Positions 34,500 through 43,815 of a stretch of 64,000 bases of DNA are shown here, in pieces; the stretch's first letter is position 1; the number at the start of each line of letters is the position of its first letter. Below the pieces are notes generated by a model, which saw nothing but the letters and a program-made list of their open reading frames with translations, was not told the origin of the DNA and searched no databases. The stretch lies in assembly GCA_017934595.1 (NCBI GenBank), contig JAGBJG010000009.1, positions 64,839 through 128,838 of the forward strand. Reading direction: 5' to 3'. The stretch is from Bacilli bacterium. Lineage in GTDB: Bacteria > Bacillota_I > Bacilli_A > RF39 > UBA660. A program made the position numbers and the translations under genes.

Positions 34500-35521
34500 A
34501 TATTCTTTTTATTTTCAAATACTAAATTACAATTATTATCAAATTCAGTAAATACGTATTCTTCATCAGTACCATATTTAATAAATGTTTTTTCATCTTT
34601 AGCTATGAAGTAATCTGAATTATAAATATTTTTTTCTACATCTATATGTGATAATATTACCATATATAAGGCATTGATATTATCTATAGTATCTTTCATA
34701 ACATTTTGTTCACCTGTAGTTATACTAAACGTATCTTTATTTAAGTCACTAGTTGATTTAACTTCGATTAATACTTCTTTAACTCTAGATTCAATAGTAG
34801 CTTGAGTATAAATATCATAACCTAATCCGTTACCTAAGTCGCGAGCTACTAATGAAGCATTAAAACCAAGTCCTTTAAGTTCATCTAATAAATGCATTTC
34901 ACCAATGTTACCTAACTTTTTATTAATGTAATCTATAACTGGATTCCCTTCATAATAATGGTTGTATGCAGCTGAACTAGCTTCTTTATCTTTTACGAAT
35001 TCATTATAGTCATCGGTCATAATGTTTTTCTTCATTTGCAGATATCTAAATTTATCTTGTTCTAAAGTGCCATATGTATTATCTTTAGATGGGAATTTAT
35101 TTTTAGTACCAAATTCTTTTAATATGGATAAAGTATCAGGAACTTTATAACCCATATCTTCTAAGAACCAACTGATATTATCTTCCTTATAACTACCTTC
35201 AGGAATAAATATAGTTTGATTAAAGAAATCTATTAATTCAGGATATTTTCTTACTGGATCTTCATTAAATATATGTAATTTTCTTAAATATCTATATGAA
35301 TCTGACGTATTTAAGGCATTTACTAATTCTTTAGATGTATATATGTTATAAAGATAATCTGCTAAAAATGTTTTGGCTTTAATTACTTCTTTATTATCTT
35401 TATGATCATGCAAATAATATTTTATTTTTTTTAATGTCTCAAAATCATTAATATATTCTTTTTCAAATATTACTTTTCTTAAATATAATACAAATTTTTC
35501 TATATGCGTATTCGTAATCAT
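34487..35521 (-). CDS. DUF3883-domain protein (PD-(D/E)XK-like)
   Basis: A 344-residue protein. The C-terminal third (about 200-330) is DUF3883: GNIGEMHLLDELKGLGF, then GLGYDIYTQ and VLIEVKSTSD, giving the E ... D ... E-x-K layout of the restriction fold, then TGEQNVMKD. The N-terminal part is helical and unassigned. DUF3883 proteins are common in defence operons as DNA-binding or cleaving modules. ATG 35521 follows AAGGGGGATATTATC. A 20-bp palindrome lies upstream, suggesting dedicated control. Confidence 0.8.
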   Translation of the reverse strand: MITNTHIEKFVLYLRKVIFEKEYINDFETLKKIKYYLHDHKDNKEVIKAKTFLADYLYNIYTSKELVNALNTSDSYRYLRKLHIFNEDPVRKYPELIDFFNQTIFIPEGSYKEDNISWFLEDMGYKVPDTLSILKEFGTKNKFPSKDNTYGTLEQDKFRYLQMKKNIMTDDYNEFVKDKEASSAAYNHYYEGNPVIDYINKKLGNIGEMHLLDELKGLGFNASLVARDLGNGLGYDIYTQATIESRVKEVLIEVKSTSDLNKDTFSITTGEQNVMKDTIDNINALYMVILSHIDVEKNIYNSDYFIAKDEKTFIKYGTDEEYVFTEFDNNCNLVFENKKNIKTK

Positions 35522-35550
35522 GATAATATCCCCCTTAATTGATTTTATAT

Positions 35551-35570
35551 ATTATCACAAATGTGATAAT
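35551..35570. promoter_or_regulatory. 20-bp palindrome upstream of the DUF3883 gene
   Basis: ATTATCACA-AA-TGTGATAAT, a perfect 9-bp dyad 30 bases upstream of the start, overlapping the only AT-rich -10 candidates on the minus strand. There is no T-tract for termination. Confidence 0.6.
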
Positions 35571-35646
35571 TAGTAAAATTATATATAATGTTTTATGTAT
35601 GGATATGGTATAATAGATATTAATTTGTTCAGTAGGAGGGATATTT

Positions 35647-36225
35647 ATGAAAGAAACTAGAAATATTATGTTTGTTACACTAGCTTGTTCAATTTTACTT
35701 GGGATATTATATGAATTTGAATTTATCAAAAATTCAGAATTGCTATTTTCTTTGGTCACTAATTTGTGGTGTGGTTTTATTGTATCTTTTATTACTTCTT
35801 CATGTCAGTTTTATTCACAAAGAAGTAAAATTGTTAATGATATTTACAAAAACTATTTTGATTTTTATCGTACATATTATTTTGCCATTAGAAATAAAAC
35901 TTTCGGACATGTAAATTTTAAAGCAGTGCAAAATAAATTCGCTGAAATTGGTGGAAAAAATTCAGATTTAGTTGGCGAATATTGTGGTATTTTTCGCAAA
36001 AATGATTGTACATACAAAAAAATTGATCCTGATGCCAATTTTACTTGGACATGTAAAGAATATAGTAAAAATTATCTAATTTTTAACGCTAAAGCTTTCG
36101 AAGAAACATATGGAGCATTGATAAATGATGTAAAAATGATATTAAAAGGTATAAATGCAAAACGATTTAAAGATGATTGTGAATATATAGAAAAATTTTA
36201 TAATAAATTTATGAGTAAAAAGTAG
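35647..36225 (+). CDS. Two-helix membrane protein, unknown
   Basis: A 192-residue protein with transmembrane helices at about 7-24 and 33-53, then a 135-residue cytoplasmic domain that is basic, aromatic and contains three Cys (VGEYCG, NDCTYKK, TWTCKEY). The start ATG 35647 follows AGTAGGAGGG and an extended -10 TGGTATAAT upstream. In defence islands such two-helix-plus-domain proteins are often effectors, but nothing here identifies it. Confidence 0.6.
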   Translation: MKETRNIMFVTLACSILLGILYEFEFIKNSELLFSLVTNLWCGFIVSFITSSCQFYSQRSKIVNDIYKNYFDFYRTYYFAIRNKTFGHVNFKAVQNKFAEIGGKNSDLVGEYCGIFRKNDCTYKKIDPDANFTWTCKEYSKNYLIFNAKAFEETYGALINDVKMILKGINAKRFKDDCEYIEKFYNKFMSKK

Positions 36226-36299
36226 TAATACTCTTTTTATTTTGTATTTTTTGATATCCGTGTTATAATATGACATCAGAAATTGATTGAGGGGTTAAT

Positions 36300-36914
36300 A
36301 TGGAAGATTATATATATAATTTTGACACAGTAGAAGATTTAAGAGAATATATTAACACTATATATATAAAAAAACTTGGTTCAGGTGCTGATGGAGTTGT
36401 ATATCAAACTGTGTTTGATGAAGCTATAAAGATGTATAAACCTGAATTAGTAGAAGAATACAAACCTGGTCTATATGTAATGGAAAGTGATATAAATCTA
36501 GATTCATTCATATTTCCAAGAGAGTTACTTACTTGTAATGGTAAAGTATATGGATATAGAATGGAACTTTTTAGGAATAATGTATTTAATCAATATGATA
36601 AAACAAAAAAGATTGATTTAACTAATGTAGAAAAAGCAAGAAAAATATTTATTAATGATGCTTTAATTCTAACTGATAAAGGATATAAATTAGTTGATTT
36701 ACCTGATAATTTACTTTTTGATAATGAAGTATTTAAAGCTATTGATACACCTAGTTATATTAAATCTAATGAATCTGATTTAAAAGAAAAAAATTTAAAA
36801 TTAATTGACCGAGCTATATTATGTGGATTAGATCCATTTACAGATTATAGAAATATTGTTGATATTGATTTTGAAGAATCTTTTGAAAAAATAAAAAATA
36901 TGCAAAGAAGGTGA
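36300..36914 (+). CDS. Compact protein-kinase-like protein
   Basis: A 204-residue protein with an unusually small kinase-like core. The glycine-rich loop GSGADGVVY is at 27-35 and the VAIK-type Lys is K44 in EAIKMYK. A Glu (E75) could be the helix-C partner. A catalytic-loop-like LVDLPDNLLFD has D133 and N137 one residue closer than the usual D-x4-N, and the DFG-equivalent is D149 in AIDT. It ends only 4 bases before the ART-like gene, so the two are co-expressed. Whether it phosphorylates or only binds nucleotide is open. Confidence 0.6.
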   Translation: MEDYIYNFDTVEDLREYINTIYIKKLGSGADGVVYQTVFDEAIKMYKPELVEEYKPGLYVMESDINLDSFIFPRELLTCNGKVYGYRMELFRNNVFNQYDKTKKIDLTNVEKARKIFINDALILTDKGYKLVDLPDNLLFDNEVFKAIDTPSYIKSNESDLKEKNLKLIDRAILCGLDPFTDYRNIVDIDFEESFEKIKNMQRR

Positions 36915-36918
36915 TACC

Positions 36919-37959
36919 ATGATTGTTTATAGGGCATTAAATAGTACTGATTTTGATATTAATGCTAATGAGAATGGATTATATTCTAAAAAGGATGTAT
37001 CTGATTCTTTAAGGGATTATATTGATTTTATGATATACGCTAAAGATATTCGCATGACTAATGAAGAATATGAAGCTTTATATGAATATTATAGAAAAGA
37101 AAATCCTAAAATAATTAGTACTAATACTATGAAAATAATAGAAGACGCTAATGATAAGAATGCTATGTTATATGACATTATTAGAAATGAATTAAAGTAT
37201 TATTATGAAAATAATACTGAAGAATTTTTACCTTATCATATTAAATTTTTAGAAATATCATCTACCTTAATTGCCTATTTACAAAATGGTAGTAGAGGAG
37301 ATTATGATTGGATAAGTTTTAGTAAGGATATAAACACTTTTTTTAAATACTATATGAGTCAAGAAAAGAAACATATGGGTGTATGTATTGAAAGTAATAT
37401 TGATATTATATCTGATAACGGATTACTTGCTTTTGATGTTAGTTCAGTAGATGCGATTAGATCTAATCCATTTATATATAAGAAAAGTAAGAAATATGGT
37501 ATATATGAAAGACCTTTGATGAATTCTAGGGCTATTAAGAATGCTTTATCTGATTGTGAAGTTGCTTATTATAATCATATACCTAAAGAAAGATTATTTT
37601 TCTTAGAACCGTTACAGGTTGATATGTTATATAATGGTATGTTAAATTATGATTACTTTAATCATAGTGAAGTTACTAGAAAATTCGCATATCAAATAAT
37701 AATAGATTGGTTATGGGAAATATTAGAAAACTATCCTACAATGTATAAATCTGTTTTTAATGCTTTATATATTAAGAGAATGACAGTTAATCAATTAGTT
37801 AATGAAGCATCTGTTTCTTTAGATGATGTATTAACCGTTAAAGAAGGACTATTAGAATTACTAAATAATTTTAATGGTGAAAAATATTTTAAATTGAAAT
37901 GTGAAAAAGTTAAAGTAATGGAAAGAAATCCATATTTAATCAATAAAAAAGTAGTATAA
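36919..37959 (+). CDS. Putative ADP-ribosyltransferase-like effector
   Basis: A 346-residue protein, not in a family I can name. The beginning IVYRAL (R5), the later WISFSKD (S133-x-S135 strand) and EVAYYNHIPKERLFFL (E214) are spaced like the R-S-E triad of ART-fold toxins. The region about 235-346 is helical, ending in a putative winged-helix-like segment (MTVNQLVNEASVSLDDVLTVKEGLLELL). Pairing with the kinase-like gene 4 bases upstream suggests a toxin with a phosphorylation-based partner. This is inference from motifs and order. Confidence 0.5.
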   Translation: MIVYRALNSTDFDINANENGLYSKKDVSDSLRDYIDFMIYAKDIRMTNEEYEALYEYYRKENPKIISTNTMKIIEDANDKNAMLYDIIRNELKYYYENNTEEFLPYHIKFLEISSTLIAYLQNGSRGDYDWISFSKDINTFFKYYMSQEKKHMGVCIESNIDIISDNGLLAFDVSSVDAIRSNPFIYKKSKKYGIYERPLMNSRAIKNALSDCEVAYYNHIPKERLFFLEPLQVDMLYNGMLNYDYFNHSEVTRKFAYQIIIDWLWEILENYPTMYKSVFNALYIKRMTVNQLVNEASVSLDDVLTVKEGLLELLNNFNGEKYFKLKCEKVKVMERNPYLINKKVV

Positions 37960-37973
37960 AATACTATTTTTTT
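37947..37973 (+). terminator. Intrinsic terminator
   Basis: AGTAGTAT-aa-ATACTATT hairpin with T7, overlapping the stop of the ART-like gene. Confidence 0.7.
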
Positions 37974-37974
37974 G

Positions 37975-38003
37975 TTGCGTTTAATATAATAATATTGTAT
38001 AAT
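37975..38003 (+). promoter_or_regulatory. higBA promoter
   Basis: TTGCGT (37975-37980), 17-base spacer, TATAAT (37998-38003), immediately after the previous T-tract. Confidence 0.65.
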
Positions 38004-38005
38004 AT

Positions 38006-38024
38006 AGTTACCTGATAGGTAACT
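38006..38024. promoter_or_regulatory. higBA operator palindrome
   Basis: AGTTACCT-gat-AGGTAACT, a perfect 8-bp dyad placed on the expected transcription start, suited to autorepression by the HigA-type antitoxin. Confidence 0.7.
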
Positions 38025-38043
38025 AAGAAAGGAGGCAGGTGGA

Positions 38044-38391
38044 TTGAAAGTATCAGTTCCAGATAAGAAAGTAAGCAAAATAATTGATGATAATAAAGAA
38101 TTAATAAGAACTATTGGGGACAAACTTGCCAGAATGGTTAAACGAAGACGCAATGAACTCGAGGCATCTAATAATTTCAAAGAATATCTTGATATGGGTA
38201 TTGGAGATCCACATCCTCTACAAGGTAATTTAGATAACTATTATGGCATAAGATTAGATAAGGATAAAAGGTTAATTGTTGAACCTGTATCTGTTAAGCT
38301 CGATGATGAATCACTTAGAAAGTGTGAAGAGGTAAATTTGAAAGGAGTTGTGCATTATCATGATGGGAAATGCGAAAATCTTATCCCCTGA
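38044..38391 (+). CDS. HigB/RelE-type mRNA interferase toxin
   Basis: A 115-residue protein of the plasmid-maintenance killer (HigB) family. It has RRRNELEASNNFKEYLDMG, then DPHPLQGNLDNYYGIRLDKDKRLIVEP, the usual H-P-L-x-G-D ... Y-x-I ... RLI-x-EP pattern. HigB toxins cleave mRNA on the ribosome. The start is TTG at 38044, supported by AAAGGAGG at 38027-38034 and the lack of an in-frame ATG; a rare start codon would keep toxin levels low. It overlaps the antitoxin gene. Confidence 0.85.
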   Translation: MKVSVPDKKVSKIIDDNKELIRTIGDKLARMVKRRRNELEASNNFKEYLDMGIGDPHPLQGNLDNYYGIRLDKDKRLIVEPVSVKLDDESLRKCEEVNLKGVVHYHDGKCENLIP

Positions 38392-39445
38392 TTTAATCAT
38401 ACATCCTGGAGAAACATTAAAAGAAGTTATAGAAGATAGGGGTATTTCACAAGAAGAATTGGCAATTAAAACAGGTTTTTCTGCAAAACATGTTAGCGAA
38501 GTAGTAAACTGTAAAAAAGATATTTCATCTAAGTTTGCATCTGCATTAGAAATAGCGTTAAATATACCAACAAGTTTTTGGATTAATTTGCAAGGAATAT
38601 ATGATAGAGAGGTATATGAACTAGAAAGTATAAATAATATAAGTGATGAAGAATTTAAAATATGTGATTCTTTAAAGGAAATACTATCGTATTGCGAAAA
38701 AAACAATATTATTATTTCAACAAGTAATAAATCATTAAAAGTATTAACTGCACGTAAGTTTTTAGGAATAACTGATTTATCAAATATAGATAAAATCAGT
38801 GTCCCTAATGTAGCTTATAGAGGCTCTAATAAATATAATTTAAATGTTTATGTTTTATATGCATGGCAAAGATTGTGTGAATATTATACAAACAAGATTG
38901 TAGTAAAGAATAATTTTAATAGAGATAAATTGATTGATAATTTAGGCAATATAAAAGAAGCAATGTTTTTAGATATAAATAAAGCAATAAAAAAATTGAC
39001 TAATATTTTTGAAGAATGTGGGATTGCTTTTGCAGTCGTTAAAAATTTTACTGGTGCACCAGTACAAGGTTATATTCAAAAAAGAAATGATAAAGTAACA
39101 TTATGTATGACTATTAGAGGATCATATGCAGATATATTTTGGTTTACTCTATTCCATGAAATAGGGCATTTATTAAATGATGATTTTGAAACTAAATTAT
39201 TAGATTATGTGTTTTTAGATAATCGTGTTGAAGAACGCGCGAATGCTTTTGCTAGAAATGTTTTAATTGATGAAAATGAATATAAAAAGTTTATAAAAGA
39301 AGGCAATTATACAATAACTAATATAAGAAAATTTTCTACTAATCAAGGAGTTATACCTAGTATAGTAATTGGTAGAATGGAAAAAGAATTTGATAACTAT
39401 TCTTTTATGTCGGATTATAGAGTTAGATATAAGTGGGATAATTAA
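38360..39445 (+). CDS. HigA-type antitoxin fused to ImmA/IrrE metallopeptidase
   Basis: A 361-residue protein. Residues 15-75 are an XRE helix-turn-helix of HigA type (IIHPGETLKEVIEDRGISQEEL). The C-terminal domain has the zinc-protease motif HEIGH (in WFTLFHEIGHLLN) and a downstream E-E-R-A-N-A-F-A helix of the ImmA/IrrE family. This long form could silence HigB by binding and could itself respond to stress by proteolysis. ATG 38360 is chosen, with AAAGGAG at 38341-38347; a TTG at 38348 is less likely. It overlaps the toxin end by about 32 bases. Confidence 0.85.
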   Translation: MMGNAKILSPDLIIHPGETLKEVIEDRGISQEELAIKTGFSAKHVSEVVNCKKDISSKFASALEIALNIPTSFWINLQGIYDREVYELESINNISDEEFKICDSLKEILSYCEKNNIIISTSNKSLKVLTARKFLGITDLSNIDKISVPNVAYRGSNKYNLNVYVLYAWQRLCEYYTNKIVVKNNFNRDKLIDNLGNIKEAMFLDINKAIKKLTNIFEECGIAFAVVKNFTGAPVQGYIQKRNDKVTLCMTIRGSYADIFWFTLFHEIGHLLNDDFETKLLDYVFLDNRVEERANAFARNVLIDENEYKKFIKEGNYTITNIRKFSTNQGVIPSIVIGRMEKEFDNYSFMSDYRVRYKWDN

Positions 39446-39470
39446 GTAGTATAAAAGTACTGCTTTTTTT
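39443..39470 (+). terminator. Intrinsic terminator
   Basis: AAGTAGTA ... TACTGCTT hairpin followed by T7; marks the right edge of the defence island. Confidence 0.65.
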
Positions 39471-39523
39471 ATTGATAAAAAATTCTATCTTTGATAAAAT
39501 ATATTAAGATAGAAGGTGTCTTG

Positions 39524-42121
39524 ATGGAATACTACAATATGGATATTGAAACATTATATGAAGACTTTGAAAGTAGTAGTAATGGTATTACTAATGAAGA
39601 AGCACATAAAAGAATAAGTAAATATGGACACAATAAGATAGAGGAAACAAAAAAGACTTCTAGATTTATAAAATTCGTAAGTGAATTTAAAGATATAATG
39701 ATTATTATATTAATAATCGCGTCAATATTTTCATTTATTTTAGCTATGGTAGAAGGTAATTCACCTATAGATAGTATTGTTATAATAGTAGTTGTAGTTT
39801 TAAATGCAATATTAGGTTTCTTTGAAGAAATAAAAGCGGATAAAGCTATAGATGCTTTAAAGAAGATGCAAGTAACTAAAACAAAAGTAAAAAGAGACGG
39901 TAAATTAAGAATAATTGATAGTGAAAACATTGTACCTGGAGATATTATTGTTTTAGAGGCAGGAGATACAGTTCCTGCAGACGCTAGAGTAATATGGCAA
40001 AACTCATTAAAGGTAAATGAATCAAGCCTAACAGGTGAATCATTACCAGTAAAAAAACATATTGAAGCTATTAATGGTGAAGTACCAATATCATCTAGAA
40101 CTAATATGATATATACAGGTACAGATATAGTATATGGTAAATGTGAAGCATTAGTATTAACTACAGGTATGGATACAGAATTTGGTAATATAGCTAAGAC
40201 CATAGATGCTGAATTAAAAGAAATTACACCACTTCAAAAAAGAGTTACAAATATATCTAAAGTATTATCTTTAATTATATTAATAGTTATCTTTGTTATG
40301 TTTATAATAGGTGTAGTTAAAGGTATGGAATTATTTGAAATAATAATGCTTTCTATATCTTTAGCAGTAGCAGCTATACCAGAAGGATTACCTGCTGTTA
40401 TAACAATAGTATTATCAATAGGTATGAATGATTTAGCAAAAGAAAAAGCTATTGTAAGAAAAATGGCATCAGTTGAAACATTAGGTTCCACTGAAATAAT
40501 ATGTTCAGATAAAACAGGAACTATCACACAAAATAAAATGACTGTTATGGAAGTATTCTATGATGGTGATATTAAGTCAATTAAAGATTTAGATAAAAAT
40601 AATATCTTATTTGAAATAATGGCATTAGATAATGATGCAGCCAGAAGTGAAGAAGGATATATTGGAGATCCTACAGAAATCGCTTTATATGAATGCTTAG
40701 AAGATATAATCGATATTGACAAAATAAGAAAAGATAAAGTAAGAATAGATGAGATACCTTTTGATTCAGAAAGAAAAATGATGTCAACTATTAATAAATT
40801 TAATGATGATATAATTTTATATACAAAAGGTAGTTTTGATTCGGTTATTAGTCATTGTAATTATTATATAAAAGGTAATAAAGTCGTAAAAATGACTGAA
40901 GCAAAGAAAAAAGAATTTATCAAAATAGAAAAAGAAGAATCTAGTAAAGCATATAGAATACTTGCTTATGCATATAAAAAGTTAGATAAATGTTATGATA
41001 AAGAAAAAATAGAAGAAGATTTAGTATTCGCGGGTTTAACAGCTATGATAGATCCACCTAGAATAGATGTTAAAGAATCAATTGAGTTATGCAAGAAAGC
41101 TCATATAAGACCAATAATGATTACAGGCGATAGCCTAGCTACAGCTGTATCAATCGCTAAAGATATTGGTATTATAGAAACAGAAGAAGAAGCTTTAACA
41201 GGACTAGAACTTGATAATATGACTAAAAAACAACTAAATGAAGCTGTTAAAAAATATAGTGTATTCGCAAGAGTTAGTCCAATGAATAAACTAGATATAG
41301 TTAATGCCTTAAAAGAACAAGATAAAATAGTTGCTATGACAGGTGATGGTGTTAATGATGCTCCTGCTTTAAAAACAGCTAATATTGGTGTAGGTATGGG
41401 TATTACTGGTACTGAAGTATCTAAAGGTGTATCTGATATAATCTTAGCTGATGATAGTTTTTCTACTATTGTAAAAGCTGTTAGAGAAGGTAGAAGGATA
41501 TTCGATAATATAAGAGATGTATTAGTATATTTACTTGCTGGTAATATAGCTGAAATACTAATTGTATTTATAGGTATGTTATTTGGTTTTGAAATATTTG
41601 TACCAATTCAATTATTATATTTAAATTTAGTTACAGATTCACTTCCAGCTATATCATTAGCCTTTGAAGAAGCAGAAGATGATGTTATGGATAGAAATTC
41701 AACTAACCATTTAACATTCTTTACACCATTCTTAGTAGCCAAATTAAGTTTATCAGCTATACTTAAAACTATAGCTGTACTAACTATATATTTTGTAGGT
41801 ATAAAAGTATATGGTATGGGAATAGGTTCTACTATGACATTCTTAACTTTAATCTTACTTGAAACATATTATGCTTATTCATGTAAGAATTTAAAACAAG
41901 ATATTTTTGAAGGTAAAGTATTTAGTAATAAAGTATTGAATAGAGTAACTATATTCTTAATGATTATGCAGATAATAGTATTTAATACTCCTATTAGAAA
42001 TTTATTTGGTATAGTACCTTTAAATATTATTCAAATAATTTATCCATGTATAATGGTGTTATTAGTAGTTATTATAGATGAAGTAACTAAACCATTTATG
42101 GTTAAAATGTTTAAAGATTAA
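39524..42121 (+). CDS. P-type Ca2+-transporting ATPase
   Basis: An 865-residue P2-type ATPase. The cation-transporter N-domain begins MEYYNMDIETLYEDF. The actuator TGES is in SLTGESLPV, and the phosphorylated Asp is D329 in CSDKTGT. The hinge is TGDGVNDAPAL. The fourth membrane helix carries AIPEGLPAV, typical of SERCA/PMR1-like Ca2+ pumps. It exports cations at the cost of ATP. ATG 39524 is preferred over 39491 because AGAAGGTG lies just upstream of it. It is a single-gene unit. Confidence 0.92.
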   Translation: MEYYNMDIETLYEDFESSSNGITNEEAHKRISKYGHNKIEETKKTSRFIKFVSEFKDIMIIILIIASIFSFILAMVEGNSPIDSIVIIVVVVLNAILGFFEEIKADKAIDALKKMQVTKTKVKRDGKLRIIDSENIVPGDIIVLEAGDTVPADARVIWQNSLKVNESSLTGESLPVKKHIEAINGEVPISSRTNMIYTGTDIVYGKCEALVLTTGMDTEFGNIAKTIDAELKEITPLQKRVTNISKVLSLIILIVIFVMFIIGVVKGMELFEIIMLSISLAVAAIPEGLPAVITIVLSIGMNDLAKEKAIVRKMASVETLGSTEIICSDKTGTITQNKMTVMEVFYDGDIKSIKDLDKNNILFEIMALDNDAARSEEGYIGDPTEIALYECLEDIIDIDKIRKDKVRIDEIPFDSERKMMSTINKFNDDIILYTKGSFDSVISHCNYYIKGNKVVKMTEAKKKEFIKIEKEESSKAYRILAYAYKKLDKCYDKEKIEEDLVFAGLTAMIDPPRIDVKESIELCKKAHIRPIMITGDSLATAVSIAKDIGIIETEEEALTGLELDNMTKKQLNEAVKKYSVFARVSPMNKLDIVNALKEQDKIVAMTGDGVNDAPALKTANIGVGMGITGTEVSKGVSDIILADDSFSTIVKAVREGRRIFDNIRDVLVYLLAGNIAEILIVFIGMLFGFEIFVPIQLLYLNLVTDSLPAISLAFEEAEDDVMDRNSTNHLTFFTPFLVAKLSLSAILKTIAVLTIYFVGIKVYGMGIGSTMTFLTLILLETYYAYSCKNLKQDIFEGKVFSNKVLNRVTIFLMIMQIIVFNTPIRNLFGIVPLNIIQIIYPCIMVLLVVIIDEVTKPFMVKMFKD

Positions 42122-42146
42122 AACACATTTTATATATGTGTTTTTT
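42120..42146 (+). terminator. Intrinsic terminator
   Basis: AACACAT/ATGTGTT hairpin with T6 after the ATPase gene. Confidence 0.75.
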
Positions 42147-42237
42147 CTTTTTTAAAAGATTATTCTATTGACTAAACCTAAAATAAAAAGTACAATATAA
42201 TTGTAGTGAAAACTATGTATAGGAAGATGGTGTGTAT

Positions 42238-43791
42238 ATGTTTAATGATATGCCTCCATACTTGCTAATCATGATAGGACTTTTTGTTGGAATTATCGTA
42301 ATGATTATTTTTAATTATATTAAGAATATATTATCGGCTAAAAACGTAGAAAACTTAATAGAAAAAGCTAAAAAAGAAGCTGATCAAATTAAAAAAGATT
42401 ATATATCTGAAGCAAAAGAAGAAGCATCTAGATATAAAGCAGATATTGAAAATGAAATAAAAGATAAAAAAGCTGAAGTAAAAGAAACTGAAGAAAGATT
42501 ACTTCAAAGAGAAAATAATATGGATAAAAGAGAAGAATTAATCCATAAAAGAGAAATTACTCTTGATGAAAGAGAAAGCAATATAGTTGATAAACAAAAA
42601 GAACTTCAAGATGAGAAGGCAAGCATAGAGGAAATTAAAAAAGAACAAGTTGAATTACTAGAAAAAATAGCTGGTTATTCAAAGAAAGAAGCTAGAGATT
42701 TAGTTTTAAAGAAAGTTGAAGAAATGATGAATCTAGAAATAGCTAGTTACATCAAAGATAGAGAAACTGAAGCTAAATTAGAAGCTGACAAAAAAGCAAA
42801 AAATTTATTAGTAGAAAGTATGCAAAAATATGCATCTGATGTTGCTAATGAACAAACAGTAACTGTAGTAGAATTACCTAACGATGAAATGAAAGGTCGT
42901 ATCATCGGTAGAGAAGGTAGAAATATTAGAAGTATCGAAGCTGTTACAGGAGTAGATTTAATTATTGATGATACTCCAGAAGCTATCGTATTATCTAGTT
43001 TCGATCCATATAGAAGAGAAATGGCTAGAGTTACATTAGAAACATTAATTAAAGATGGAAGAATTCATCCATCAAGAATTGAAGAAGTTTATGATAAAGT
43101 ATCTAAAGATATGAAAGCTAAAATACTAGAATATGGTAATAATGCTTTATTTGAATTAGGTATTACTAAAGTAGAACCTGAATTAGTTGAATTATTAGGT
43201 AAATTACATTTTAGAACAAGTTATGGTCAAAATGTATTACAACATTCAATTGAGGTAGCTAACTTAACTGGATTAATGGCAAGTGAAATAGGTGAAAATG
43301 TAGCCTTAGCTAAAAGAGCTGGTTTATTCCATGATATTGGAAAAGCTATTGACCATGAAGTTGAAGGTAGCCATGTTGACTTAGGTGTTAACTTAGCTAC
43401 TAAGTATCATGAAAATGATGTAGTAATTAATACAATTGCTTCACATCATGGTGATACAGCTCCAACTTCAGTAATTGCAAGTTTAGTTGCTATAGCTGAT
43501 GCAGTAAGTGCTTCACGTCCAGGAGCTCGTAATGATTCATTAGAAAACTATGTTCAAAGATTACAAGAATTAGAAGCTATTGGTAATAATATTGAAGGTG
43601 TAGAAAAGACATACGCAATGCAAGCAGGTAGAGAACTTCGTGTTATTGTTAAACCAGAAGAAATTGATGATTTAGGTAGTGTTAAAGTAGCTCGTGATAT
43701 TAAGACTCAAATCGAAGATACAATGCAATATCCAGGTACTATTAAAGTTATCGTAATCAGAGAAACAAGAAGTATAGAAGAAGCTAAATAG
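42238..43791 (+). CDS. rny: Ribonuclease Y
   Basis: A 517-residue membrane endoribonuclease that starts mRNA decay in Bacillota. The N-terminal helix (about 5-25) anchors it, and a charged coiled coil (about 30-165) follows. The KH domain includes [19 protein letters not shown], and the HD domain includes HSIEVANL and [11 protein letters not shown]. The C-terminus ends [20 protein letters not shown] 42238 is used because the in-frame GTG at 42232 lies in the ribosome binding site AGGAAGATGGTG. Confidence 0.96.
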   Translation: MFNDMPPYLLIMIGLFVGIIVMIIFNYIKNILSAKNVENLIEKAKKEADQIKKDYISEAKEEASRYKADIENEIKDKKAEVKETEERLLQRENNMDKREELIHKREITLDERESNIVDKQKELQDEKASIEEIKKEQVELLEKIAGYSKKEARDLVLKKVEEMMNLEIASYIKDRETEAKLEADKKAKNLLVESMQKYASDVANEQTVTVVELPNDEMKGRIIGREGRNIRSIEAVTGVDLIIDDTPEAIVLSSFDPYRREMARVTLETLIKDGRIHPSRIEEVYDKVSKDMKAKILEYGNNALFELGITKVEPELVELLGKLHFRTSYGQNVLQHSIEVANLTGLMASEIGENVALAKRAGLFHDIGKAIDHEVEGSHVDLGVNLATKYHENDVVINTIASHHGDTAPTSVIASLVAIADAVSASRPGARNDSLENYVQRLQELEAIGNNIEGVEKTYAMQAGRELRVIVKPEEIDDLGSVKVARDIKTQIEDTMQYPGTIKVIVIRETRSIEEAK

Positions 43792-43810
43792 CTTCTTTTA
43801 TTTTTTTTAC
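43777..43810 (+). terminator. Intrinsic terminator of rny
   Basis: AGAAGCTA-aat-AGCTTCT hairpin overlapping the stop codon, followed by a long T-tract. Confidence 0.75.
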
Positions 43811-43815
43811 TTTTT

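Noticed and set aside
38348-38362. TTG at 38348 as the HigA-type start.
   Set aside because: It touches the AAAGGAG binding site with no spacing; ATG 38360 has a workable distance.
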